The translations under genes and the position numbers were made by a program. The notes under the pieces were generated by a model. It saw nothing but the letters and a program-made list of their open reading frames with translations. It was not told where the DNA came from and did no database searches. Positions 23,758-31,505 of a DNA stretch of 31,537 nucleotides are shown here, in pieces. Position 1 is the stretch's first letter; each line of letters opens with the position of its first letter. Source of the stretch: Ruminococcus sp. UBA7477 (GTDB taxonomy: Bacteria; Bacillota; Clostridia; Oscillospirales; Ruminococcaceae); the NCBI GenBank assembly GCA_002479715.1, contig DLOT01000025.1:975-32511 (forward strand), in the 5' to 3' direction.

Positions 23758-23790
23758 TGTATTAAATACATATATTACGGGGGACAACTT

Positions 23791-26742
23791 ATGAAAACAA
23801 AAAGATTGATCTCGCTGCTATCCATAGCAGCGCTTATGATTTCAATGCTTAGCGGCTGCTCAAACAGCTCGTCGTCCTCGGCTTCCGATGCTTCGTCCGG
23901 AAACGACAGCTCGGCGGCGGAAAGCTCCCATGATCCCGGCGGCAGTGATAAGACCGATATAAACGGCTTGGTTATTGCCGAGGTCATGTCCAAAAACAAA
24001 TCCACATTTACCGACGGCGGCGGAAATTCGTCGGACTATATAACGATTTATAACGCCGGTGAGGCGACCTCGCTTTCGGGATGCTATTTGTCAGACAACA
24101 AAGACGAGCTTCAGATGTGGGCATTTCCCGACATTACTTTGGAAAGCGGACAGTTTTACACGGTCGCCTGCGAATGCGAAGAGAATATGAACAGCGAAGA
24201 ATATGTCCATACAAACTTCTCTGTCAGCTCAGGCGGCGAAAAAATATACTTCACCAAGGCTGACGGAACGACCGACGAGCTTTATGTTCCCGCAATGCCG
24301 GCAGACATAGCATACGGTCTTGTGCTTTCCGGTGACGGCGCGGGAAGCTACCATTACTTTAAAAACGGCTCTCCGAATGCGGAAAATACTTCTGAACATT
24401 CGGCTGATCTTTCCGATATCTACGAAGCGGAGATCCCTAATATAAAGCTCAACGAATATATGACGTCAAACCAAAACAAAGCCGAGGACAACTACGGCAA
24501 TGCCGCCGACTGGATCGAGCTTTACAACGCAGGTGACGAGGAAGTTGATCTTTCGGGAATGTCGCTCTCCGACAGCCTGTCAAAGCCGAATAAATGGGTA
24601 TTCCCCGACGGGGCATCTATTGCGGCAGGCGGATATCTGGTCGTTTGGTGCGACGGTCTTGACGAGTTCAAGGACGGATATATCCACACATCTTTCAAGC
24701 TCAGTGAGAACGATGACGGTATAGTCCTTACGGCACGGAGCGGACTGACCGTTTTCAGTCAGACGATGCAGATTCCCGAAAAGAACACCTCCTGCGGACT
24801 TGACGCCGACGGTAACTATGTCTATTTTTCTGAGCCGACTCCCGGCACGGCAAATACGTCAGCCTCCTCTGTAACACCTGTTGCGGAGTACAAAGCTACC
24901 GACAGCGTATACATCTCCGAGCTTGCAGCCTTCGACGACGGTGACATTAGCTGCGACTGGATAGAGCTTTCCAATAAGTCAGATATCAGGGCAGATTTAA
25001 GCGGCTGGGGCATCGGAAAGAGCCCCACCGCTCCCGAATATACCTTTTCCGACCGGTTCATAGAGTCGGGGGGGTATATTTTACTTTATGCAGACGGCGA
25101 GCGGCTTCCTTTCAAGCTGGGGCTTGACGGTGAGAAGCTATATCTTTTCGACAGTAATGGTGTTTGCCGCGACACTATCGAATACGAAAGCCTTGCGCCG
25201 AATAATTCCTGCGGGAAACCGGCAGACGGCGAGACCGTCTTGTACGGCATCCCTACCCCCGGCGCCGCAAACAGCTCTGAGACATATTCAGGATATACAG
25301 TGCTTCCTCAGCTTTCAAACGCAGGCGGATATGCGACTGCGGGAGAGAGCCTCAGCATCGCCGCAGCCGACGGAGTGACGGTAAGATATACCTCCGACGG
25401 AACAGAGCCGAACGATCAGAGCGACATCTTCGGCGGAGTGACAATAGATAAGGACTGCGTTTTAAAATTCCGCGCCTACAGCAGCGGACGCCTGCCCAGC
25501 CCGGTTTACAGCGCCACCTATATTGTTTCAAGCGATCACAGCATCCCGATAGTCTGCCTATCCTGTGACAGCGACGGACTGTTCAGCAGTGACAACGGAA
25601 TATTTGCATTCGGTAACAATTATGAAAGCGAGTTTCCTTATGTCGGCGCAAACTTCTGGCAGGACTGGGAGCGTGAAGTTTCGTTTGAGTATTACACTCC
25701 CGACGGCGCGCGGCAGCTCGGGTGTCAGGCGGGAATAAAGGTGTTCGGGCAGTATTCGCGTGCGTACGATCAGAAAAGCGTTGCGGTGCATTTCCGCGGA
25801 AAATACGGCACATCATCGGTCGAGTATCCGTTTTTTGAGGGCAACGACGTTACCGAGTTTTCGTCGCTGGTCCTGCGCGCCGGAGGCCAGGATCAGAAAT
25901 TCACCCGCATACGCGATGCTCTGTGTACAGAGATATTCAGTGAATATTCGGATATTGCCTACATGGACTGGCAGCCCGTTGCAGTCTATATCAACGGCGA
26001 ATACTATGGCTTTTATGATCTGCGTGAAAAGATAAACGAAAGCTATTTCAAATCCCATGAGGGAATCAAAAAAGAGAATATCGACATATTGAAGGGCAAC
26101 GGCAGAATCGTTCTTGCAGGCGACAGCAAGGATTACTATGATATGGTCGATTATATTAAAAACCATGATATGAGCGTCAGTGAAAACTACAGCTACATCT
26201 GCTCCCAAATGGACATTGACAACTACATTGACTATCTGATAGCTGAAATCTTTTTCTGCAACGGTGATACCGGAAATATTAAGTTCTACCGCGACAGGGT
26301 CAACGGCAAATGGAAGTGGATCGTATTCGACCTGGATATGGCACTGCGTGCGGAGGCGACCTGGGCGAACGAATACAACTCACTGGAAGAGCTTCTGGAT
26401 CCTGCCGGACACGGCTCGGGGCACTCCTTCTACACGACAGTTCAATGCGGCTTAATGAAAAATCCCGAATTTCGTCAGAAGTTCATATCGCGGTATGCGG
26501 AGCTTCTTAACACCGCTTTCCAGCCGGAGAATATGACGGCTGTTCTCGACAGAATGACTGCGGTCATTGATGATGAAATGCAGCTCCACGGCATCCGATG
26601 GGAGCGGCCGACCTACAACAGCTGGATCTCCGCTGTGAATGCCCTTAAAGATATCTGCGAAAAACGTCATGATATCGCCAAAAAGCAGCTTATCGACTAC
26701 TTTGGCATATCAGCAAGCGAACAAAACGAGCTGTTTAGCTGA
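23791..26742 (+). CDS. Lipoprotein with lamin-tail repeats and CotH kinase domain
   Basis: A 983-residue secreted lipoprotein. A signal peptide ends in the lipobox LSGC with Cys23, then a Ser-rich spacer (24-48). Three related lamin-tail (LTD) beta-sandwich domains follow at about 57-195, 215-355 and 372-495, recognisable by repeated ITIYNAG/WIELYNAG/WIELSNKS, the LSG turn and closing SPNAENT/PTPGTANT/PTPGAANS. A chitobiase/hexosaminidase C-terminal-like domain at about 505-580 contains VRYTSDGTEP. The CotH kinase domain runs from about 587 to 920, with WEREVSFEYY, IKVFGQYSRAYDQKS, INGEYYGFYDLREKIN and WIVFDLDMALR. CotH proteins are atypical kinases, known from spore coat; bacterial LTD-CotH proteins are cell-surface and of unknown role. 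Transcribed alone. Targets are unknown. Confidence 0.92.
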   Translation: MKTKRLISLLSIAALMISMLSGCSNSSSSSASDASSGNDSSAAESSHDPGGSDKTDINGLVIAEVMSKNKSTFTDGGGNSSDYITIYNAGEATSLSGCYLSDNKDELQMWAFPDITLESGQFYTVACECEENMNSEEYVHTNFSVSSGGEKIYFTKADGTTDELYVPAMPADIAYGLVLSGDGAGSYHYFKNGSPNAENTSEHSADLSDIYEAEIPNIKLNEYMTSNQNKAEDNYGNAADWIELYNAGDEEVDLSGMSLSDSLSKPNKWVFPDGASIAAGGYLVVWCDGLDEFKDGYIHTSFKLSENDDGIVLTARSGLTVFSQTMQIPEKNTSCGLDADGNYVYFSEPTPGTANTSASSVTPVAEYKATDSVYISELAAFDDGDISCDWIELSNKSDIRADLSGWGIGKSPTAPEYTFSDRFIESGGYILLYADGERLPFKLGLDGEKLYLFDSNGVCRDTIEYESLAPNNSCGKPADGETVLYGIPTPGAANSSETYSGYTVLPQLSNAGGYATAGESLSIAAADGVTVRYTSDGTEPNDQSDIFGGVTIDKDCVLKFRAYSSGRLPSPVYSATYIVSSDHSIPIVCLSCDSDGLFSSDNGIFAFGNNYESEFPYVGANFWQDWEREVSFEYYTPDGARQLGCQAGIKVFGQYSRAYDQKSVAVHFRGKYGTSSVEYPFFEGNDVTEFSSLVLRAGGQDQKFTRIRDALCTEIFSEYSDIAYMDWQPVAVYINGEYYGFYDLREKINESYFKSHEGIKKENIDILKGNGRIVLAGDSKDYYDMVDYIKNHDMSVSENYSYICSQMDIDNYIDYLIAEIFFCNGDTGNIKFYRDRVNGKWKWIVFDLDMALRAEATWANEYNSLEELLDPAGHGSGHSFYTTVQCGLMKNPEFRQKFISRYAELLNTAFQPENMTAVLDRMTAVIDDEMQLHGIRWERPTYNSWISAVNALKDICEKRHDIAKKQLIDYFGISASEQNELFS

Positions 26743-26777
26743 TCTAAGACGATACCGGATCTTTCTGTATAAAAGTG

Positions 26778-26808
26778 ATCCCCGGCGGAGCTTCCGTCGG
26801 GGATCGTA
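26778..26808. repeat. 31-bp hairpin direct repeat, copy 1
   Basis: Identical over 31 bases to 27043-27073. Each copy is itself a hairpin (ATCCCCGGCGGA, loop GCT, TCCGTCGGGGAT). It lies 35 bases after the CotH stop codon, at the left border of the hairpin cluster. There is no T-run after it on the plus strand, so it would be a poor intrinsic terminator alone. Confidence 0.85.
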
Positions 26809-27042
26809 GCCTGTATAAAAACTATAAATTTATAAAGGAACGCCCTCTCTTGCAGGGCGTTCCCTCTTTCAAAAAAGTCCGATGGACTTTTTTGAAATTC
26901 ACCTTCGCGGAGCCCTTGCAAGGCAATATGTGGGGTTTCACCCCACACCCCACCAGAGGCTCTGCCTCTGGACTCCGCCAAAGGGATTATATCCCTTTGG
27001 AATCCCTTTGTTTGTTGATTGCAACTTTTTCGACAAACCGAA

Positions 27043-27073
27043 ATCCCCGGCGGAGCTTCCGTCGGGGATCGTA
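27043..27073. repeat. 31-bp hairpin direct repeat, copy 2
   Basis: Second identical copy, 234 bases after the end of the first and in the same orientation, at the right border of the cluster. It lies nine bases beyond the M18 peptidase stop codon. Read on the minus strand the stem is followed by TTTCGGTTTG, so it is a plausible though imperfect terminator for that gene. Confidence 0.85.
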
Positions 27074-27082
27074 TTATATTTG

Positions 27083-28489
27083 TCACTTTTCTTCGTAGAA
27101 CACTCTGAACGCCTTGTATGCCATATAGGTATCAAGCTTGGAGGTCACCTCGAACGGCGAGTGCATCGACAGTACGGGAACGCCGACATCAACAACATCA
27201 ATGTCAAGATTTGCGAGATACTGCGCAACAGTTCCGCCGCCGCCGGCATCGACCTTTCCCAGCTCTCCCGTCTGCCACTCAACGCCGTTTGCGTCAAGCA
27301 GTCTGCGGACTCTGCCCATAAACTCAGCTGAAGCGTCAGAGCTTCCCGATTTGCCTCTTGAACCTGTATACTTTGTAACGGCAACGCCGTAGTTTAGCTG
27401 ACAGCCGTTTGCCAGATCTATCGGGTCGGGGAATGTCGGGTCGAATGCGGCGTTAACATCAGCCGAAAGAGCCTCTGTAGCCGAAAGAACATCTATTCCT
27501 TCAACACCGAAGCTTCTTGCCAGACGGCATATAAAATAACGGAGATATTCGCTTTCAAGACCGGTGTTGCCCATACTTCCGATCTCCTCCTTGTCTGTCA
27601 GGACGGCAAGGCAGGTATATTCGGGGTTTTCGGTATCAAGTATCGCTTTAAGCTCTGTGAACGCGCAAACCTTGTCATCCTGACCGTATGCGCCTATCAT
27701 GCTTCTGTCAAATCCGATGTCGGCAGGTCTGCAAGCCGGAACTGCTTCAAGCTCTGCGGATATGAAATCATCCTCGGTAATTCCGTATTTCTCGCTCAGA
27801 ATGGAAAGAATGTTTAGCTTTACAAGCTCCGAAGCCTTATCATCCTTAAACGGGCGCGAACCGACCAGAATGTTAAGCTCCTCGCCCTTGACCACCTGAG
27901 CCGCAGGCCGCTTCATCTGCGCGTCAGCAAGATGAATGAGCAGATCACATACGCAGAACTGAGGATCATTCTCGTCCTCTCCGATATTAACGCTGACACT
28001 CTCGCCGTTTGCCTTAACGATAACACCGTGCAGGCTCATCGGAACGGTCGTCCACTGATATTTCTTTATTCCGCCGTAGTAGTGGGTCTTGAAAAATGCA
28101 AGCTCCTTGTCCTCGTAAAGCGGATGTGCTTTGAGGTCAAGACGGGGAGAATCTATGTGCGCCGCAGTCAGCCGCACACCGTCTGTCAAAGCTTTCTTGC
28201 CGATAATGCCGAGAATTATAGCCTTTCCCCTGTTGACGCAGTAAAACTTATCTCCTGCCCTGTACTTTTTGTTTTGAGAATACTCCGTATATCCTGCCTT
28301 TTGTGCAAGCTTAACGGTTTCCGCGACAAACTCGCGCTCGATCTTCGCCCGGCCGATAAAGCTTTTATACTCCTCGCAAACGTCGTAAGCCCTTTTGATT
28401 TCGTCATCACTGAGCTTGTGATACGCATTTTTCTTTTGCGAAAAAAGCTTCTCCTTCAAAAGCTCAGCCTGAGTTTTCTCTTTTGACAT
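27083..28489 (-). CDS. M18-family aminopeptidase
   Basis: Cytoplasmic dinuclear-zinc aminopeptidase of 468 residues, related to aspartyl aminopeptidase (ApeA/ApeB). Expected to trim N-terminal residues, often acidic ones, from peptides. Landmarks are LTAAHIDSPRLDLKAHPLYE (zinc-ligand His and Asp) near residue 108-127, FDRSMIGAYGQDDKVCAFTE (bridging Asp), TDKEEIGSMGNTG (catalytic and ligand Glu), ALSADVNAAFDP and a C-terminal MHSPFEVTS with the last ligand His. Length is normal for M18. It follows the lytic transglycosylase after a 60-base gap with no clear terminator. The start is supported by an AAGGGAAAGATAGGA stretch. Confidence 0.94.
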   Translation of the reverse strand: MSKEKTQAELLKEKLFSQKKNAYHKLSDDEIKRAYDVCEEYKSFIGRAKIEREFVAETVKLAQKAGYTEYSQNKKYRAGDKFYCVNRGKAIILGIIGKKALTDGVRLTAAHIDSPRLDLKAHPLYEDKELAFFKTHYYGGIKKYQWTTVPMSLHGVIVKANGESVSVNIGEDENDPQFCVCDLLIHLADAQMKRPAAQVVKGEELNILVGSRPFKDDKASELVKLNILSILSEKYGITEDDFISAELEAVPACRPADIGFDRSMIGAYGQDDKVCAFTELKAILDTENPEYTCLAVLTDKEEIGSMGNTGLESEYLRYFICRLARSFGVEGIDVLSATEALSADVNAAFDPTFPDPIDLANGCQLNYGVAVTKYTGSRGKSGSSDASAEFMGRVRRLLDANGVEWQTGELGKVDAGGGGTVAQYLANLDIDVVDVGVPVLSMHSPFEVTSKLDTYMAYKAFRVFYEEK

Positions 28490-28549
28490 TCCTATCTTTC
28501 CCTTCTGTTTTCATTTTATTGCAAATGCTCTTAGAACGATTGAAAAGCA

Positions 28550-29110
28550 TCAGTAAAGAGCATCATAGGCATTATAGCATCGCATGACTTTTTTGACATA
28601 GTGAGAGGTCGCCGATGATGGGATATCGTCCGGGTCAAAGCCATCGGCAGTAATATCTCCGTCACGAAGCCAGATATCCACCTGATTTGTTCCTGCATGG
28701 TAAGCCGCCGCCGCAAGCCCATAGTCGCCGTATTTTTCATAATAATAGCCAAGCATACAACAGCCGTACTCAATATTATATTCGGGATTGAGCATATCGC
28801 TGTATTCCAGATCCTTATCATCGACGTCAAGAGAACGGCGGGTCCACTTAAAGGCGTCCTCCATTATCTGCATAAGCCCTGTCGCGCCGACGTGCGATGA
28901 AGCGCTTTCGTCAAAGCCGCTTTCAACATTTATTACCGCATACACAAAGCTTTCTTCAAGACCGAAGCGTTCGCTGTAGCGCTCAACGTATTCAGTATAC
29001 TCTTTAGGATAAAAAACGACCCTGCATACAAACGGTGTCAGCAAAACAACGGCGATAATAACCAAAACGAGTATAAACCCGCTTCGCTTTTTACGACTGA
29101 GTTTTGCCAT
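28550..29110 (-). CDS. Membrane-anchored lytic transglycosylase
   Basis: A 186-residue SLT-domain enzyme that cleaves peptidoglycan glycan strands with 1,6-anhydro-MurNAc formation. A short basic N-terminus (MAKLSRKKRSG) precedes one hydrophobic segment (about 12-32) that would anchor it with the catalytic domain outside. The catalytic Glu lies in AVINVESGFDESA near residue 67, followed by GATGLMQIM and AAAYHAGTNQVDIWL, the standard Slt70-like motifs ES, GLMQ and AYNAG. Here the last reads AYHAG. It overlaps the end of coaE by 20 bases, so the two are co-transcribed. No peptidoglycan-binding domain is present. Confidence 0.93.
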   Translation of the reverse strand: MAKLSRKKRSGFILVLVIIAVVLLTPFVCRVVFYPKEYTEYVERYSERFGLEESFVYAVINVESGFDESASSHVGATGLMQIMEDAFKWTRRSLDVDDKDLEYSDMLNPEYNIEYGCCMLGYYYEKYGDYGLAAAAYHAGTNQVDIWLRDGDITADGFDPDDIPSSATSHYVKKVMRCYNAYDALY

Positions 29111-29726
29111 TTATTCTCTCCTTTATACACTCCAAAAGCGCTTTTGCCTTTTCGGTCAGCTCATTTGCGGTAGAGTTGTTTTCCAAGACCGCATCGCTGT
29201 GTTCTATGAAAAAATCAGCCGATCTCTGTGACGAAAAACGGTCTTTTATCCTCTGCTCGGAGAGGCCGTCGCGAAGCGCGATCCTTTTCAGACGAACCTC
29301 ATAATCTGCCATAACGCTGACTATCATATCGCATAGCCGGTCCGCTCCAGCCTCAAAAAGCGTCGGAGCGTCAAGAATTGCAATATCGGCACCGGCTCTC
29401 TCCGCATCGGCGATCTCATTCTCGATAAAAGCGTTTATGTATGGGAAGATCGTTTGATTGAGAAGTTTCAGGCTCTCATCGTTTGCAAACACCAATGCGC
29501 CCAGCTTTCTTCTGTCAAGCTCCAGCTCTTCGCTTATACAATCGGGAAAAAGCCTTTTCAGCGCTTTATTGCAGTCGCTGCCCTTTTCAGTCACCTTTCT
29601 CGAAACCTTATCGGCGTCAATAACCTTGCAGCCATGTGAAGCGAAATACTCGCTTACCAGCGTCTTGCCCGCACCGCTTTGACCCGTCAGTCCGACGGTA
29701 AACACATTTCCGTTTTTATATTTCAT
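29091..29726 (-). CDS. coaE: Dephospho-CoA kinase
   Basis: Final step of coenzyme A synthesis: phosphorylates the ribose 3'-OH of dephospho-CoA. The P-loop GLTGQSGAGKTLVSEY lies near the N-terminus, followed by VIDADKVSRKV (catalytic Asp) and ILDAPTLFEAG. About 211 residues from the ATG at 29726. A GTG at 29756, four bases after the degV stop, would add ten residues. Neither start has a well-spaced ribosome site (GGGGCAGG is 13 bases before the ATG), so the start is uncertain. Downstream it overlaps the transglycosylase gene. Confidence 0.93.
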   Translation of the reverse strand: MKYKNGNVFTVGLTGQSGAGKTLVSEYFASHGCKVIDADKVSRKVTEKGSDCNKALKRLFPDCISEELELDRRKLGALVFANDESLKLLNQTIFPYINAFIENEIADAERAGADIAILDAPTLFEAGADRLCDMIVSVMADYEVRLKRIALRDGLSEQRIKDRFSSQRSADFFIEHSDAVLENNSTANELTEKAKALLECIKERINGKTQS

Positions 29727-29760
29727 AGCTCGCGGACAACCTGCCCCTTTCTTCACAGCG

Positions 29761-30630
29761 CTACTGCTTTTTTCTAAACATTATTCCCGCGACCGCAGGA
29801 CCTGAATTGATAGCGACCGCCGCACCTATCTCTGTTGTAAATGCCGGCGGATAGCCTATCGCCTTTATGCATTCCTCCACAAGCTCTCCCTCCACATCGC
29901 CGTCCGAGCCGTATATGCAGCAATAAGGTGTTCCCGGCTCCATTGAACCGAGAGTATGTCTGATAAGTGTGGGAATGACATTCTTGTCGCCCCTAACCTT
30001 GTCATGAGTAATGATCTCTCCGTCTGCGATCTTCATAACAGGGCGCAGTCCGAGCATTTCTCCGACAAACGCTGCCGCCGAAGGGATCCTTCCGGACTTC
30101 TTGGCATATTTGAGTGTATACATAGCAAAATATATCACAGCGTTGTCCACCCAATCGGTGATGTATTCCACTATCCTTTCAAAGCTCTCGCCGTGCTTTA
30201 CCATATCTGCCGCGCAAACGAGCGGATAGCCGTAGGCGCAGGTATAGCTGTGTGAATCTATTACAGCTATCTTGAATTTTCCGTCGGCATCGGGATGGTT
30301 TTCAAAAAACGTATTTTTCGCCATAATGGCGTTATTATAAGTTCCGGAGCCGTTTTTGTTGATGGAAACATAGATGATTCCCTCATAGCCCTCACTGAAA
30401 TATTTTTCGTAAGCCTCCTCAAACTCAAAAGCCGTAACCTGCGAGGTTGACGGAAGTCCTCCGAACTCATCCAGCATTTTGTAAAACTTCTTGTTGTCAA
30501 AATCTACGCGGGTAGTGTAGCTGTTATCTCCCATCGCGACCTTGAAATTCATGACCTCGATATCGCATTCTTTTTCCTGCTCGTAGGTTATATCGCAGGC
30601 TGAATCTCCCATTAGCTTGATTTTCGGCAT
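29761..30630 (-). CDS. DegV-family fatty-acid-binding protein
   Basis: A 289-residue DegV (FakB-like) protein. The family binds a single fatty acid and, with the kinase FakA, presents it for phosphorylation. Family features are GDSACDITYEQ near the start, the LPSTSQVT segment near 79-86 (the Ser that contacts the carboxylate), VIDSHSYTCAYG, LKYAKKSGRIP and a closing GAAVAINSGPAVAGI. The site AAGGAGAG precedes the ATG. It sits between trmL and coaE; no fakA is in this window. A specific ligand cannot be told from sequence. Confidence 0.92.
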   Translation of the reverse strand: MPKIKLMGDSACDITYEQEKECDIEVMNFKVAMGDNSYTTRVDFDNKKFYKMLDEFGGLPSTSQVTAFEFEEAYEKYFSEGYEGIIYVSINKNGSGTYNNAIMAKNTFFENHPDADGKFKIAVIDSHSYTCAYGYPLVCAADMVKHGESFERIVEYITDWVDNAVIYFAMYTLKYAKKSGRIPSAAAFVGEMLGLRPVMKIADGEIITHDKVRGDKNVIPTLIRHTLGSMEPGTPYCCIYGSDGDVEGELVEECIKAIGYPPAFTTEIGAAVAINSGPAVAGIMFRKKQ

Positions 30631-30657
30631 AATTCTCTCTCCTTATTAATGATCCGT

Positions 30658-31158
30658 TTATTTTCGGTTTATATACTGCGTGAGCTTTCCCTCACGCGAA
30701 AGGTCGGGGTAATCCCACTGTCGCAGAACCTCATAGACCGCTACTGCAACACTGTTTGAAAGGTTAAGGCTCCTCAGCTCGTTTCTCATCGGTATTCTGA
30801 CGCAGCTTTCCAGATTTTTCACAAGCAGCTCCTCCGGCAGACCCTTGTCCTCTCTGCCGAACACTATATAAGCGTTATCCGAATAGTCAATGCTGCTATG
30901 GACCTTTGAACCTTTGGTTGTGAAGAAATAATAGCTTCCGCTGTTTTTTGCAAAAAAGTCGCTGATATTATCATATTCAAAAATCTCGAGCTTATCCCAA
31001 TAATCCAGACCGGCCCTTTTGAGATGCTTGTCGCTGATCTCAAAGCCGTAAGGTTTAACAAGATGAAGCCGCGCACCCGTCACAGCGCAGGTCCTCGCGA
31101 TATTGCCCGTATTCTGCGGTATCTGCGGCTCAACCAAAACTATATTAAGATGCTTCAT
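30658..31158 (-). CDS. trmL: tRNA 2'-O-methyltransferase, position 34
   Basis: SPOUT-class (trefoil-knot) methyltransferase of 166 residues that methylates the wobble ribose of leucine tRNAs. It opens with LNIVLVEPQIPQNTGNIART, contains YIVFGREDKGLPEELL, and ends its knot with IPMRNELRSLNLSNSVAVA, all matching TrmL/YibK. Length is typical. Only a weak AAAGAG ribosome site precedes the ATG. It heads the trmL-degV-coaE-transglycosylase-peptidase run. I could not define a confident promoter in the 140 bases to the next gene. Confidence 0.94.
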   Translation of the reverse strand: MKHLNIVLVEPQIPQNTGNIARTCAVTGARLHLVKPYGFEISDKHLKRAGLDYWDKLEIFEYDNISDFFAKNSGSYYFFTTKGSKVHSSIDYSDNAYIVFGREDKGLPEELLVKNLESCVRIPMRNELRSLNLSNSVAVAVYEVLRQWDYPDLSREGKLTQYINRK

Positions 31159-31239
31159 ATATTCACTCTTTCAGTCTAAATGGTAATCTCTTCGACCCCT
31201 GACCCGCTTTCATTTTCCATATCTTACAGCCTTTCTATC

Positions 31240-31268
31240 AAATAAATACGACGGCTTTGAGCATACTA
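31240..31268 (+). promoter_or_regulatory. Possible forespore sigma (sigma-F/G-like) promoter
   Basis: The -10 region CATACTA (31262-31268) matches the sigma-G/F consensus as I recall it. AAATA (31240-31244) stands 17 bases upstream where a GAATA-like -35 would be expected. It ends 30 bases before the small gene at 31299. This is a short-motif match and could be chance. Confidence 0.3.
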
Positions 31269-31298
31269 ATGACATAACGAAAGAAAGGACTTGAACCT

Positions 31299-31472
31299 AT
31301 GAAAATCTCTTCAATAGTTAAAAGCGCAGCGATCGGCATGAGCGCAGGCGCTGTAGCATACACAATAGTTAATTCGACATCCAAGGAAAAGCGCCGCTTG
31401 GGAAAGAACACTGCCAAGGCAATGCGTGCAGTGGGTGAGGTCATGACAGACATCGGCAGTATGATGTCCTAA
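31299..31472 (+). CDS. Small protein of unknown function, 57 residues
   Basis: Begins MKISSIVKSAAIGMSAGAVA, then YTIVNSTSKEKRRLGKNTA, and ends KAMRAVGEVMTDIGSMMS. A weakly hydrophobic Ala/Gly-rich stretch (about residues 9-25) precedes a basic segment (KEKRRLGKNTAK) and an amphipathic C-terminal helix, so it could associate with a membrane. I do not recognise a named family; its pattern is loosely like small YtxH-type proteins. AAAGGA lies nine bases ahead of the ATG. It is the only plus-strand gene near the right edge and appears single. The coding call rests on the start site, periodicity and plausible composition. Confidence 0.68.
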   Translation: MKISSIVKSAAIGMSAGAVAYTIVNSTSKEKRRLGKNTAKAMRAVGEVMTDIGSMMS

Positions 31473-31479
31473 GTACCTT

Positions 31480-31505
31480 AGTGTGAAGGCTGCTGCTTTC
31501 GCACT
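31480..31505 (+). other. Hairpin after the small gene
   Basis: AGTGTGAAGG (31480-31489) pairs with CTTTCGCACT (31496-31505) over ten positions, two of them G-T. The loop is six bases and there is no T-run within the next 32 bases to the window edge. It starts seven bases after the stop codon of the small gene, so it may be a 3' stabilising structure or weak terminator. Confidence 0.4.

Larger units (their letters stand above)
26777..27073. repeat. Cluster of seven hairpins in gene-free region
   Basis: The 340 bases between the CotH gene and the M18 peptidase gene (26743-27082) hold no credible gene but consecutive near-perfect inverted repeats. They are 26777-26805 (13 bp), 26837-26863 (10 bp), 26867-26897 (14 bp, perfect), 26929-26947 (8 bp), 26953-26971 (8 bp), 26978-27000 (10 bp) and 27043-27069 (12 bp), mostly with 3-base loops. 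An outer pairing GCGGAG (26908-26913) with CTCCGC (26973-26978) could enclose two of them. Some may act as terminators for the two convergent genes, but the number and order look like a repeat element or structured RNA. I recall similar strings between genes of related gut clostridia, unverified. Confidence 0.75.

Noticed and set aside
26778..27073. Possible CRISPR array from the 31-bp direct repeat
   Set aside because: Only two copies, 234 bases apart, each a strong hairpin, with other hairpins between; no regular spacer units and no cas genes.
26775..27098. Open frames of 107 to 149 codons through the hairpin cluster on both strands
   Set aside because: They run straight through seven inverted repeats, have no ribosome sites, and their composition mirrors the repeats; they also run into the M18 gene on the wrong strand.
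31238..31453. 71-codon minus-strand frame at the right edge
   Set aside because: Antisense to the better supported 57-codon plus-strand gene; no ribosome site precedes it.
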